Positions 36,463 through 44,247 of a stretch of DNA of 64,000 nucleotides are shown here, piece by piece. The first letter of the stretch is position 1. Every line of letters begins with the position of its first letter. The DNA is from Burkholderiaceae bacterium (GTDB lineage: Bacteria; Pseudomonadota; Gammaproteobacteria; Burkholderiales; Burkholderiaceae_E), in contig JAGXFR010000034.1 of NCBI GenBank assembly GCA_024637155.1, forward strand, positions 37,149 to 101,148, read 5' to 3'. The position numbers and the translations under genes are program-made. The notes below the pieces were generated by a model. That model saw only the letters and a program-made list of their open reading frames with translations, did not search any database and was not told the DNA's origin.

Positions 36463-36864
36463 TTGAAAAACGTAACGATCAAATCCACCTGGGCACTGTG
36501 GGTCGCGCCCGTGACCGCGCTTTACCTCTTGTCGTCAGCAGCACAGGGACAGACCGCCCCTTCAACGGCTCCATCCGCCAGCATGCCCCAAGGAGCCATG
36601 CAGAAAGGCATGGCGGGGTCGGACGACTTGAAAAGTTCGATGATGACGGGAATGGACAGCATGCAGAAAATGTCGCTGTCCGGAAACATCGACAAGGACT
36701 TCGCGATGATGATGAAGATCCACCATCAGCAAGCCGTGGAGATGGCGCAAATGGAACTGGCGCAAGGAAAATCCACTGAGATGAAAGCCATGGCAAAGCA
36801 GATCATTGCCGCGCAACAGAAGGAGATCGCCCGGTTCGACGCGTGGCTCTCCAAACAGACGTGA
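36463..36864 (+). CDS. DUF305 family exported protein
   Basis: A 133-residue protein starting with TTG (AGGAGAGGGG upstream). A signal peptide ends near SSAAQGQ. The mature part is Met-rich (MPQGAMQKGMAG, MMTGMDSMQKM), followed by the DUF305 core MMMKIHHQQAVEMAQMEL, a four-helix ferritin-like fold often linked to copper or metal tolerance. The Met-rich stretch suggests soft-metal binding in the periplasm. It is convergent to the flavoprotein gene 22 bp away, and its codon use is less GC-extreme than upstream genes. Confidence 0.85.
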   Translation: MKNVTIKSTWALWVAPVTALYLLSSAAQGQTAPSTAPSASMPQGAMQKGMAGSDDLKSSMMTGMDSMQKMSLSGNIDKDFAMMMKIHHQQAVEMAQMELAQGKSTEMKAMAKQIIAAQQKEIARFDAWLSKQT

Positions 36865-36886
36865 CCGCGTTCCCGGCGTGATGAAC

Positions 36887-37957
36887 TTATTTGGGCCGCG
36901 GACGCGACCCTGCCGGCTGCACCGCCTGGAGGCGGCCGGCACGTAACTCGACCACGGCTTTCGCCACCGCACGCGCCACGTTGCGCACTTCTTCCTGCAC
37001 GGGTTCATCCCGGTCCAGGCTGTCGTGACTGGTGGCATACGGCTCGTAATAGCCGATGTAGCGCTCCAGTCGCGCCTGCGCACCCGTGTCGATGAAGCCC
37101 ATCCAGTCGAGCCAGTCCGACAGGGCGCGGCGCGAGCCGTCGATCCCGGCCACATCACCGTGGACGATCAGCCCGTAGGCACGCCCTGCCAGGTGCTGAG
37201 GATAGTCCCATCCGGCCATCTCGAGTCCCTTGGCCTTGCCGGCATTCTTGCCCGAGGTCGAGGTAGGATCGGGGTTGCCGCCGTCGGCGCACACCAGGCG
37301 GTCAATCATCAGCTTCAACGGGCTGGGGCTCTGATACCAGTACACGGGCGAGACGATGATCACGGCATGGGCGGCCGTCCAGCGCTCGTAGATCTCGGCC
37401 ATCCAGTCGTTGGTCTGGTGGAGCGAGTGGTTGGGGTAGCAACTGCACGGCCAGTGGCACAGCGGCATCGCGGTGGACACGCAGCCCTTGCAGGGATAAA
37501 TGTTCCGGCCGTATTCGGAAGTGAGCAGGCTCAGGTCCAGCACATCGGGCTGGATGCCGGCCTGCTCCAGCGTTTCGCGAGCGATTCCCAGCAGACGGAA
37601 GGTCTTGGATATCTCTCCCGGGCAGGTGCCATCGTTGCGTGCCGAGCCGCAGACCAGCAACACCCGGGACGGGCTCATCGGGTCGGCTCGGCGCAGTTGT
37701 GCGGCGTCGAGGCGCTGCTTCGTGGCCATCCACTCGGTTGACAAGTTGTAGTCCGGATCGGCATACCCCGGCCCCGCCTTCTGCGTGCAGGGGGCCTTGC
37801 GGCCGTCGGTGTAGGCCTGCCAGGCGATCTCTTCAAGCCGCGCAATGGACTGGTCTTCGGCACGGAACGCCGGATCGATGAAGGAGGCGCGAAACCGGAC
37901 ACTGAACTCCGCGCGCACGAGTCGGGCCGGTGCCTGGCCCTTGCGAATCCTGATCAC
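36887..37957 (-). CDS. Flavodoxin-like NAD(P)H-dependent FMN reductase family protein
   Basis: A 356-residue protein. Residues 1-95 are a family-specific N-terminal region; the flavodoxin-like domain then begins RVLLVCGSARNDGTCPG (phosphate-binding loop). SPVYWYQSPSPLKLMIDR is the second FMN contact block. A Cys-rich segment (YPCKGCVSTAMPLCHWPCSC) between them could bind a metal or act as a redox centre. It probably reduces quinones, metal ions or an electrophile. It lies in the stress/metal cluster. Confidence 0.82.
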   Translation of the reverse strand: MIRIRKGQAPARLVRAEFSVRFRASFIDPAFRAEDQSIARLEEIAWQAYTDGRKAPCTQKAGPGYADPDYNLSTEWMATKQRLDAAQLRRADPMSPSRVLLVCGSARNDGTCPGEISKTFRLLGIARETLEQAGIQPDVLDLSLLTSEYGRNIYPCKGCVSTAMPLCHWPCSCYPNHSLHQTNDWMAEIYERWTAAHAVIIVSPVYWYQSPSPLKLMIDRLVCADGGNPDPTSTSGKNAGKAKGLEMAGWDYPQHLAGRAYGLIVHGDVAGIDGSRRALSDWLDWMGFIDTGAQARLERYIGYYEPYATSHDSLDRDEPVQEEVRNVARAVAKAVVELRAGRLQAVQPAGSRPRPK

Positions 37958-37994
37958 AGTCGCCTCAGAGGCCGGCTTGAATTCACTGCACTTC

Positions 37995-38072
37995 CTAATT
38001 GAAAAGAAAATAGAGGATCAGCAGCACGATGACCGGCACACCCAGAATCCAACCGAGAAAATATTTCCCCAT
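37995..38072 (-). CDS. 25-residue single-helix membrane protein
   Basis: A complete small open frame (ATG, 25 codons, TAG). It begins MGKYFLGWILGVPVIVLL and ends in an aromatic/Asn tail, so almost the whole protein is one transmembrane helix with a Lys near the N-terminus. AGGAG lies 8 bp upstream of the ATG, on the minus strand. The G-x-x-x-G-V-P pattern resembles tiny conserved proteobacterial membrane proteins of unknown function. It is upstream of, and on the same strand as, the flavodoxin-like gene (37 bp gap). Confidence 0.7.
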   Translation of the reverse strand: MGKYFLGWILGVPVIVLLILYFLFN

Positions 38073-38310
38073 GATCGATGCTCCTAACGACGGATCGTAC
38101 AAAGACCGGTGCCACGCCTAAAAGCCTACGCAGAAAGCCAACGACGGTATGTACGCTGCCGTACGGAGACAGGAACCTCGCGTTCAGCAGTCCAGCAACC
38201 GCTCGCATTTTGTTCGGTAGCGTACGGACGGTGAAAAAGCTTTCCCCTATACAGATGGTCTCGCCGCCTGCAACGACTGCGCGACTGAGTGCGGCAACTG
38301 CTTCGCGCAC

Positions 38311-38553
38311 ATGGTCGGCAAGGAAAGCAAAAATGACTGTCCGGCCTGCTGCATCGAGTGCGCGGCGATCTGCCGTTTGTGCGCCGATGCGATCGCCCGC
38401 AACACTCGGTTCGCCAAGCAGATCTGCAAACTGTGCGCGGACATTTGCGACTGGTGTGCGAAACAATGCGGCGCGCATGACATGGATCACTGTAAGCGCT
38501 GCGCCGAGGCGTGCCGTCGTTGCGCCGAGGCTTGCCGCAAGATGGCGGGTTGA
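38311..38553 (+). CDS. Four-helix copper-binding protein (DUF326/Csp-like), start disrupted
   Basis: Residues from ATG 38311 give 80 amino acids with 16 cysteines in CxxC and CxxxC repeats (CPACC, CRLC, CKLCADIC, CKRCAEACRRCAEAC), the pattern of cytosolic copper-storage four-helix proteins. The same frame is open upstream to 38221 and encodes four more family-like cysteines (CNDCATECGNC), so this ATG is internal. No ATG, GTG or TTG exists in that extension. A GTG at 38232 followed by five A residues is in another frame; one extra A would join it and read MKKAFPYTDGLAAC. Either a frameshift or an unusual start is present. Confidence 0.7.
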   Translation: MVGKESKNDCPACCIECAAICRLCADAIARNTRFAKQICKLCADICDWCAKQCGAHDMDHCKRCAEACRRCAEACRKMAG

Positions 38554-38576
38554 TTGACAAGGACAAGGATCCTGAA

Positions 38577-39149
38577 ATGGGCAAGATAGATATACTGGGT
38601 ATCGTGGGCAGTCTGCGCAAGGACTCCTACAACCGTGCTTTGCTGAAGGCGGCGCAGGAGCTGGCGCCGGATGGCGCGGTGCTCAGCCTGATCGAACTCC
38701 ATGGCATTCCGGTCTTCAATCAGGATGATGAAATGGCGCCGCCGGCCACGGTGCTCGAATTCAAGCGGCGGGTGCTGGCCGCCGATGCCATCCTGTTCGC
38801 CACGCCGGAATACAACTATTCGGTGCCGGGCGCTCTCAAGAACGCGATCGACTGGGCGTCGAGGCCCTACGGTAAGAGCGCCTGGCTAGGTAAACCCGCG
38901 GCGGTGATGGGAGCTTCCACCGGCAGCTTGGGAACGGTGCGCGCGCAATACCATCTTCGGCAAATCCTCGTCGCGCAGAACATGCCCGTTGTCAGTCAAC
39001 CGGAAGTGATGCTCAGCAATGCCGAAAAGCGCTTCGATCGAAGCGGCAGGCTGACCGATGAGCCGGCCAGAGAGTTGATTCAGGCGCTGCTGAGTGCGCT
39101 GTTGCTGCTTGTCAAAAACAACCCGATTGGCAAAAGTCAGGCTGCTTGA
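38577..39149 (+). CDS. NADPH-dependent FMN reductase (ChrR-like)
   Basis: A 190-residue flavodoxin-fold reductase. The FMN phosphate loop is VGSLRKDSYNRAL, and TPEYNYSVPGALKNAIDW is the strongly conserved second motif of the chromate reductase/azoreductase-like group. Such enzymes give two-electron reduction of quinones, chromate or azo compounds and protect against oxidative stress. The ATG at 38577 follows AAGGAT; it is 23 bp after the copper-binding protein gene, probably co-transcribed. Confidence 0.9.
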   Translation: MGKIDILGIVGSLRKDSYNRALLKAAQELAPDGAVLSLIELHGIPVFNQDDEMAPPATVLEFKRRVLAADAILFATPEYNYSVPGALKNAIDWASRPYGKSAWLGKPAAVMGASTGSLGTVRAQYHLRQILVAQNMPVVSQPEVMLSNAEKRFDRSGRLTDEPARELIQALLSALLLLVKNNPIGKSQAA

Positions 39150-39263
39150 TACATCCGGTCCCGCAGGGTAGTGCTGCGCGGCGCACGGGTGCTTGGGTTG
39201 CGGCCAGTCGCGTCTGGGCGAACGAAACGTCAGGCCACGCCAACGGGTGCGCGTGGGGAACGC

Positions 39264-40580
39264 TCAGCGCTTTGGCAGATGCCTGCGATGACGCCAGAAC
39301 CGGCCCATCAGCGGCTTGACGCTGGTTCCGTGGACGAGAATGGACAGCGCGACCACAACGAACGTCAATTGGATCAGCTCCAGGGCCAGTTCCTCGGAAA
39401 GACCGTGCTGTATGGCATACATCAGGTAGTACAGGGAACCGATGCCGCGTACCCCGAACCAGCCCACCATGCCGCGTATCGGCCACGAAGTGCGGGTCGC
39501 CAACAGGCCCGCGAGGACGCTGACCGGGCGTGCCACCGTAAAGAGAAACAGCGCAAGCCCCACTGCACGCCAGCTCCAGGAGTCGAGAAACAGCGTGCCA
39601 CCGAGCAGCAGAATGAGCACCATTTCCGAGAGCCGCTCCAGGTGTTCCTTGAATACCAGCGATCCTTCACTGACGCTCGGCGCGGGATGGCTGTCCAGGC
39701 TGGCGCTTGCCGCTTCCGGCTGGTTTCCATCGGCTTGGGGCCGATCGGGGGAATCCCGTCGGGCGCCGGCCAGTTTATGTTCAGTCTGGCGCAGCGCAAC
39801 GGCAGCAAAAAATACCGCCAGGAATCCCCACGCATTGAGCAGCACACTCAAACCGTATACGACGCCGATCAGGCCGAGCCCGAGGAAGTCGTCCATGAGC
39901 TTGTGCTCGGGCGAATCGGCGCGCAGTTTCCATGCCAGACGGGCCAGCACAGCGCCGGAAATGACCCCGATGGCGATTCCCGCCACCGTGGCCCACAGCA
40001 CGTCGACCAGCGCCCAGCGCAGACCGAATTCACCGAGCTCGTGCAGTCCGAGCAATCCCAGTCCCAGCATGACAAACGGAAAGGCGCTGCCGTCGTTCAT
40101 GCCCGCCTCGCAGGTCAAGGTGAAGCGGAGCTGGTCGCGGTCACCGGGATGGCGGATCTGGACATCGGTCGCAAGCACCGGATCGGTGGGCGCCAGGATC
40201 GCACCCAGCAAGACGCCGGCACCCGGCGACAAACCGAGTGCATAGTGGGCGAAGGCGGCGACCGTCCCGACGCTGACCGCCATGGAAGCCGTTGCCAACA
40301 GGATCGGTGTCCGCCAGCGGCCGAAACCGACCGGGACGGGCATCTTGACCCCGGCGGAAAACAGCGAAATCAACACCGCCACTTCGGTCAGCACTTCCAG
40401 CAGCGCTGATTCCTTGAGCGGATTGAAGTGGAACAGATCGAGCGCCATCGGCCCGACGAGCACTCCCACCGCCAGATAAACAATGGCGGGAGTAACCGGC
40501 AGGCGCTTGAGCATCGACGAAGTCAGGCCCCGCGCGAGCAACAGGCCGCCCACCAGCAGAAACCATTGCGCGTTTGTCAT
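39264..40580 (-). CDS. CPA1-type Na+(K+)/H+ antiporter
   Basis: A 438-residue inner-membrane cation/proton antiporter with about 12 helices. The ion-binding region has LGAILAPTDPVLATDVQ and EAGMNDGSAFPF (the ND motif of electroneutral CPA1 members). A hydrophilic insertion (about residues 277-305, Asp/Pro/Ser-rich) divides the helices. There is no C-terminal regulatory domain. It runs convergent to the FMN reductase and is in the same strand direction as the ferritin-like gene 48 bp upstream. Confidence 0.9.
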   Translation of the reverse strand: MTNAQWFLLVGGLLLARGLTSSMLKRLPVTPAIVYLAVGVLVGPMALDLFHFNPLKESALLEVLTEVAVLISLFSAGVKMPVPVGFGRWRTPILLATASMAVSVGTVAAFAHYALGLSPGAGVLLGAILAPTDPVLATDVQIRHPGDRDQLRFTLTCEAGMNDGSAFPFVMLGLGLLGLHELGEFGLRWALVDVLWATVAGIAIGVISGAVLARLAWKLRADSPEHKLMDDFLGLGLIGVVYGLSVLLNAWGFLAVFFAAVALRQTEHKLAGARRDSPDRPQADGNQPEAASASLDSHPAPSVSEGSLVFKEHLERLSEMVLILLLGGTLFLDSWSWRAVGLALFLFTVARPVSVLAGLLATRTSWPIRGMVGWFGVRGIGSLYYLMYAIQHGLSEELALELIQLTFVVVALSILVHGTSVKPLMGRFWRHRRHLPKR

Positions 40581-40628
40581 CGATTGCGTTGAGGGCGAAC
40601 GTCTACCCCCAATGGGAGCTGGCGACTT

Positions 40629-40916
40629 TTATTTGTGGGCAATCTGTTTCTTGGTGAACAGGTAATCCTTCAGTTGTCCGGAAAACTTCGGGTCCTGGCG
40701 CCGAATCCACTCCAGCACCATGGCGGCGTGCTCTTTTTCCTCGTCGCGATTGTGCTCGAGAATTGCCTTCAATTCCGGATCCTTGCAGGCATCAGAGCGC
40801 TGGTTATACCAATCAACGGCTTCCAGCTCTTCCATCAGGGAAACGATCGCCCGATGCATATCTCGTGTTTCGTGAGAAAGCTCCTCTATGGGCTCGTGGT
40901 AACCGACACTGGACAT
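40629..40916 (-). CDS. Encapsulated-ferritin (EncFtn) family protein without targeting tail
   Basis: A 95-residue two-helix ferritin-like ferroxidase, closely matching the R. rubrum encapsulated ferritin pattern. The metal-site blocks are EELEAVDWYNQR (Glu29, Glu30, Glu32, Trp36, Tyr37) and HNRDEEKEHAAM (Glu59, Glu60, His63). Known EncFtn proteins dimerise to form the iron site and sit inside an encapsulin shell through a C-terminal cargo peptide. Here the chain stops at YLFTKKQIAHK with no such peptide, and no encapsulin is in the window. GGAG is 8 bp before the chosen ATG; an in-frame ATG at 40931 is possible. Confidence 0.88.
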   Translation of the reverse strand: MSSVGYHEPIEELSHETRDMHRAIVSLMEELEAVDWYNQRSDACKDPELKAILEHNRDEEKEHAAMVLEWIRRQDPKFSGQLKDYLFTKKQIAHK

Positions 40917-41026
40917 GCTATTTTCTCCCATTGGTTGCAGCGAATCTCGACGAGAGCCAGACGTCCCGGTCCCAAAGGCCGGGAACGGAGCGCATCGTGT
41001 CAAGCAATCGTACAACGGAGCCCGGC

Positions 41027-41977
41027 ATGGCCACCACCCCTCCCACGATCAAGGCGGCCGTCGTTCAGGCCGGCGCAATCCCCTTTGACACGTCGGCGTG
41101 CGTCGCCAAGGCGGTGCGCCTGACGGCCGAGGCGGCGGCCACTGGCGCCACGCTGGTCGTCTTCCCCGAGGCGTTCATCCCCGGCTATCCGAAGGGAATG
41201 GACTACGGGCTGGTGGTGGGTGCCCGCGATCCGCGCGGACGCGAGGAATTCCGCGCCTATCTCGACGCGTCGATCGTGGTTCCCGGTCCCGAGACGCAAC
41301 TGCTCGGCGAGGCCGCTGCGCTGGCGGGCGTCTACGTCGTCATCGGCGTCATCGAGCGCGACGGCGGCACCTGCTACTGCACGGTGCTCTTCTTCGGGCC
41401 GGATGGCAGCCTGTTGGGCAAGCACCGCAAGCTGATGCCAACGGTGATGGAGCGGGTGATCTGGGGTTTTGGCGACGGCTCGACCCTGACCGTGGTCGAT
41501 GCGCCGTTCGGGCGGATCGGTTCGGTGATTTGCTGGGAAAACTACATGCCGATGCTGCGCATGGCGATGTACGCCAAGGGCGTGCAGTTCTATTGCGCGC
41601 CGACGGCCGACGACCGCGACACCTGGCTGCCGAGCATGCAGCACATCGCGCTCGAGGGCCGCTGCTTCGTGCTCACCGCCTGCCAGTACCTGCGCCGGGG
41701 CGACTTCACGGGTCCCGAGCGCGTCGCGCTCGGCGACTCGCCCGCTGCGGTGCTGATGCGTGGCGGCAGCGCGATCATCGATCCGCTGGGCAAGGTGCTC
41801 GTCGGACCGGACTTCAGCGGCGAGACGATCCTCACCGCCGAGCTCGACCCCGGCGAAATCGGGCGCGCCAAGTTCGACTTCGACGTCGCCGGGCATTACA
41901 GCCGCCCCGACATCTTCCAGCTCGTCGTCAACGAGGCGCCGATGCCGCCGGTGGTGACGCGCAAGCCGCCGGGCTGA
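41027..41977 (+). CDS. Nitrilase
   Basis: A 316-residue carbon-nitrogen hydrolase of the true nitrilase branch. The catalytic Glu is in FPEAFIPGYPKG, the Lys in GKHRKLMPT and the Cys in VICWENYMP. It converts a nitrile to a carboxylic acid and ammonia; the substrate class cannot be fixed from sequence. The ATG at 41027 lies 12 bp after CGGAG. It is divergent from the ferritin-like gene, and a secreted hydrolase follows after 7 bp. Confidence 0.93.
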   Translation: MATTPPTIKAAVVQAGAIPFDTSACVAKAVRLTAEAAATGATLVVFPEAFIPGYPKGMDYGLVVGARDPRGREEFRAYLDASIVVPGPETQLLGEAAALAGVYVVIGVIERDGGTCYCTVLFFGPDGSLLGKHRKLMPTVMERVIWGFGDGSTLTVVDAPFGRIGSVICWENYMPMLRMAMYAKGVQFYCAPTADDRDTWLPSMQHIALEGRCFVLTACQYLRRGDFTGPERVALGDSPAAVLMRGGSAIIDPLGKVLVGPDFSGETILTAELDPGEIGRAKFDFDVAGHYSRPDIFQLVVNEAPMPPVVTRKPPG

Positions 41978-41984
41978 GTGCGCG

Positions 41985-42962
41985 GTGCCGCCCCGTGGAC
42001 CCGGGCTTGCGGCCGTCGCGCTGACGGGCCTGCTGGCATTCGGCGCGGCGGCGGCGGACACCGCGGCCCCGGCGCTCGCCCTGCAGGAGCGCCAGTGCCT
42101 GCGCGACGGCTGGCAGCGCGAAGTGCTCGGCGTCGCGGGGCTCTCGCGCGTGCTGCTGTGGAAGGCGCCGCCGGGCCCGTGGCGGCGCGGCGCGATCGTC
42201 ATCATGCACGGCGGGGGTGGGCGGCACACCAACTGGTGCGTCGCCAATGTGCCGATCGTGGCCGCACAGGTCGACTTCGTCGCGCGCGCGCTCACCGCAG
42301 GCTTCGCGGTCATCCTGCCGGACTCGACGGATGCGGTCACCGATGACGAGGGCCGCCTGTGCGGCAAGGCGTGGGACGACGAGTTGCGCGCGCGTCCCAA
42401 CCTCGATCTGCCCTTTCTCGAGGCGATCGCGGACGACCTGCTGCCGCGGCTGCGGCCACCGGGCAGTGCCGCGGCGCTGTTCCTCACCGGCCTGTCTTCC
42501 GGAGGCTACATGACGGTGCGCGCCGCCACGCATCTGGGTGCGCGCGTCACCGCCTTCGCACCGGTCTCGAGCGGCGACCCGTTCGGCTGGCGGCGTGAGT
42601 GCATCGCCGGCCTCACGCCGCGCCTGGCGGTGCACGGTGTCGGGCTCGACAAGGTGACCGGGATGCGCATCTCCACCCCTGGCGCGTGCGCCGGCGATCC
42701 GGCGCGCAGCGCACACGAGCGCTGGCCGCTGCCGGCGGCCGCGCCGCGCCCTGCGTTTCGGGTTTTCTACCATCTCGACGACGGGGTGCACGACGCTTCG
42801 TGCGCCGCTCAGCTGGATCGACGCCTGCGCGGGAACGGCTTTCCGGGTGAACCCGCTTTCGTGGTTCCGGGCGATGGCCGGCGCAGCTTCGCCGATCACC
42901 TGTGGCTGAACGTCTACACCGAGCCCGTACTGCGCTTCTTTGCCAGCCGACTGACCCCGTAA
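41985..42962 (+). CDS. Exported alpha/beta hydrolase (PHB depolymerase/feruloyl esterase-like)
   Basis: A 325-residue protein with a signal peptide (LAAVALTGLLAFGAAAAD). The oxyanion region is IMHGGGG and the nucleophile elbow is GLSSGGYM, the pattern of LpqC/PHB depolymerase-type esterases. A late Asp-Asp block (YHLDDGVHD) and a His in SFADHLW complete a likely Ser-Asp-His triad. It probably acts in the periplasm or outside the cell on an ester. It starts with GTG and is likely co-transcribed with the nitrilase. Confidence 0.8.
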   Translation: MPPRGPGLAAVALTGLLAFGAAAADTAAPALALQERQCLRDGWQREVLGVAGLSRVLLWKAPPGPWRRGAIVIMHGGGGRHTNWCVANVPIVAAQVDFVARALTAGFAVILPDSTDAVTDDEGRLCGKAWDDELRARPNLDLPFLEAIADDLLPRLRPPGSAAALFLTGLSSGGYMTVRAATHLGARVTAFAPVSSGDPFGWRRECIAGLTPRLAVHGVGLDKVTGMRISTPGACAGDPARSAHERWPLPAAAPRPAFRVFYHLDDGVHDASCAAQLDRRLRGNGFPGEPAFVVPGDGRRSFADHLWLNVYTEPVLRFFASRLTP

Positions 42963-43065
42963 TCGGATGGGGACGCACGGCCCCCGACAGTCGTTCCTGT
43001 GGCGCGGAAAAGACGTGCGATTCGCCCTTTTCTCCCCCTATCATCGGTGTTTTCCGGGAGGAAGA

Positions 43066-43293
43066 AGCGTCTACTGCAAGCCGAAGGCCTGGTCCGAGAA
43101 GGACAACTCGGCCAAGCGCAAGGACGCGGGCGGTGACGGCAAACACAACGTCGGCCGCTACGGCAACCCGAAGATGGACGCGCTGGTCGATCGGATCAAG
43201 CGGGAAACCGACGACCTGATCCGGAAGAAGAACGTCTCGCTGGTGCACCGCGCGGACAATCGGGTCGACATCCGCTGGGTCAAGGTCGAGTAA
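43066..43293 (+). pseudogene. C-terminal remnant of a family 5 (peptide/nickel) substrate-binding protein
   Basis: The frame reads VGRYGNPKMDALVDRIKRETD, as near the end of many SBP_bac_5 proteins, then jumps directly to LIRKKNVSLVHRADNRVDI and a final WVKVE, which resembles their extreme C-terminus. About 40-60 residues normally between these blocks are missing, and nothing N-terminal is recognisable. No start codon with a ribosome-binding site fits. It is best read as a decayed gene end with an internal deletion; a genuine short protein is less likely. Confidence 0.55.
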
Positions 43294-43349
43294 GCTGTCC
43301 CTGCGCGTCCCGCCGCCGGTGGACGGGCGGCCGGACGCCGGACCGAAAG

Positions 43350-43383
43350 GGTCGGCCCGGGTTAACCGGGTCGGCCTTTTTTT
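43350..43383 (+). terminator. Strong intrinsic terminator just upstream of the 43398 gene
   Basis: An 11-bp stem (GGTCGGCCCGG with CCGGGTCGGCC, two G-U pairs), loop GTTAA, then seven T residues. It ends 14 bp before the next start codon and immediately before that gene's ribosome-binding site (CAGGAG). It may be the old terminator of the remnant gene at 43066-43293, or an attenuator in the leader of the next gene. Confidence 0.88.
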
Positions 43384-43397
43384 CCTCAGGAGCGAGC

Positions 43398-44153
43398 ATG
43401 GCGGATCGCAGCGAGCCAGAAGATCACGCGGCGCAGGAGGCGCATCCCGCTGACGCGCTCGTCGCGCTGCAGCCCGCCGAGCGACTGCGCGTGATGCGGG
43501 TCGCCGGAGATGAGGCGAGCGAGTGCATGCGCGTGCTCGAGGCCGGCACGCTGAACCTCGTCGGCGAGGTGCTGCGCGACAGCGAGACCTTCTACGAACT
43601 CGAGCACTATCCCCGCGACGATGTCTTCGACGCCGCCAGCCACGCGCAGTACTACTACCATTCGCATCGCGCCGCGTCGGGCGAGCACGGGCACTTCCAC
43701 ACCTTCCTGCGCCAGCCGGGCATGCCCGCCGGAATGCTGCCGGTGCCGCACCGGGGCGCCGAGCCCTGGCCGTCGGGCCAGGATGCGCTGACGCACCTGG
43801 TGGCCATCTCGATGGACGCGTGGGGGCGGCCGCTCGGAATGTTCACCGTGAATCGATGGGTGACCGCCGAGGCGTGGTATCGCGCCGACGACGTGATCGC
43901 AGCGCTGGCGCGTTTCCGCGTCGACCATGCGGCGCCGTCGTGGCCGCTGAACCGCTGGATCACCGCGATGCTGCAGCTCTTCGCGCCGCAGATCGAATGG
44001 CTGATCCGGCGGCGCGACGAGGTGGTGCGGGAGTGGGCGCGCGCGCATCCGGGAGAGGATGTCTACGAGGATCGCGCACTGGAAGTCACCAGCGAGATCC
44101 CGATCTCGATCGACGAGCAGATGCACCGGGTGCGGCGCGCGCTGGGGCGCTGA
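43398..44153 (+). CDS. Conserved protein of unknown function (possibly DUF6969)
   Basis: A 251-residue soluble protein with no signal peptide. Notable blocks are YELEHYPRDDVFD, a histidine-rich QYYYHSHRAASGEHGHFHTF and a Trp-rich middle (FTVNRWVTAEAWYRADD). The His cluster could bind a metal. From memory the pattern resembles a proteobacterial family of unknown function, DUF6969, but I cannot verify this. CAGGAG precedes the ATG. A strong terminator lies directly upstream and the peptide importer follows 94 bp downstream. Confidence 0.75.
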   Translation: MADRSEPEDHAAQEAHPADALVALQPAERLRVMRVAGDEASECMRVLEAGTLNLVGEVLRDSETFYELEHYPRDDVFDAASHAQYYYHSHRAASGEHGHFHTFLRQPGMPAGMLPVPHRGAEPWPSGQDALTHLVAISMDAWGRPLGMFTVNRWVTAEAWYRADDVIAALARFRVDHAAPSWPLNRWITAMLQLFAPQIEWLIRRRDEVVREWARAHPGEDVYEDRALEVTSEIPISIDEQMHRVRRALGR

Positions 44154-44194
44154 TGCGCAGCGCGCTCTGACCACACCCAAAAGGGTTGTACTGG

Positions 44195-44200
44195 TATGCT
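44195..44200 (+). promoter_or_regulatory. Possible extended -10 promoter of the peptide ABC operon
   Basis: TATGCT preceded by TG at -15/-14 spacing (TGGTATGCT) lies 47 bp before the binding-protein start. No good -35 is present. This is a weak call. Confidence 0.35.
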
Positions 44201-44247
44201 ACGCCCTCGTGAATGCATGACCCTGTCGGGCAACACAAGGAGGGGAT

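Noticed and set aside
37954..38490. A 178-residue minus-strand frame opposite the copper-binding gene
   Set aside because: It is antisense to a clear CxxC-repeat protein and has no own family features.
42967..43065. Start of a 108-residue protein at 42967
   Set aside because: The first 33 codons show no similarity to any family and lack a ribosome-binding site; only the later part resembles a binding protein.
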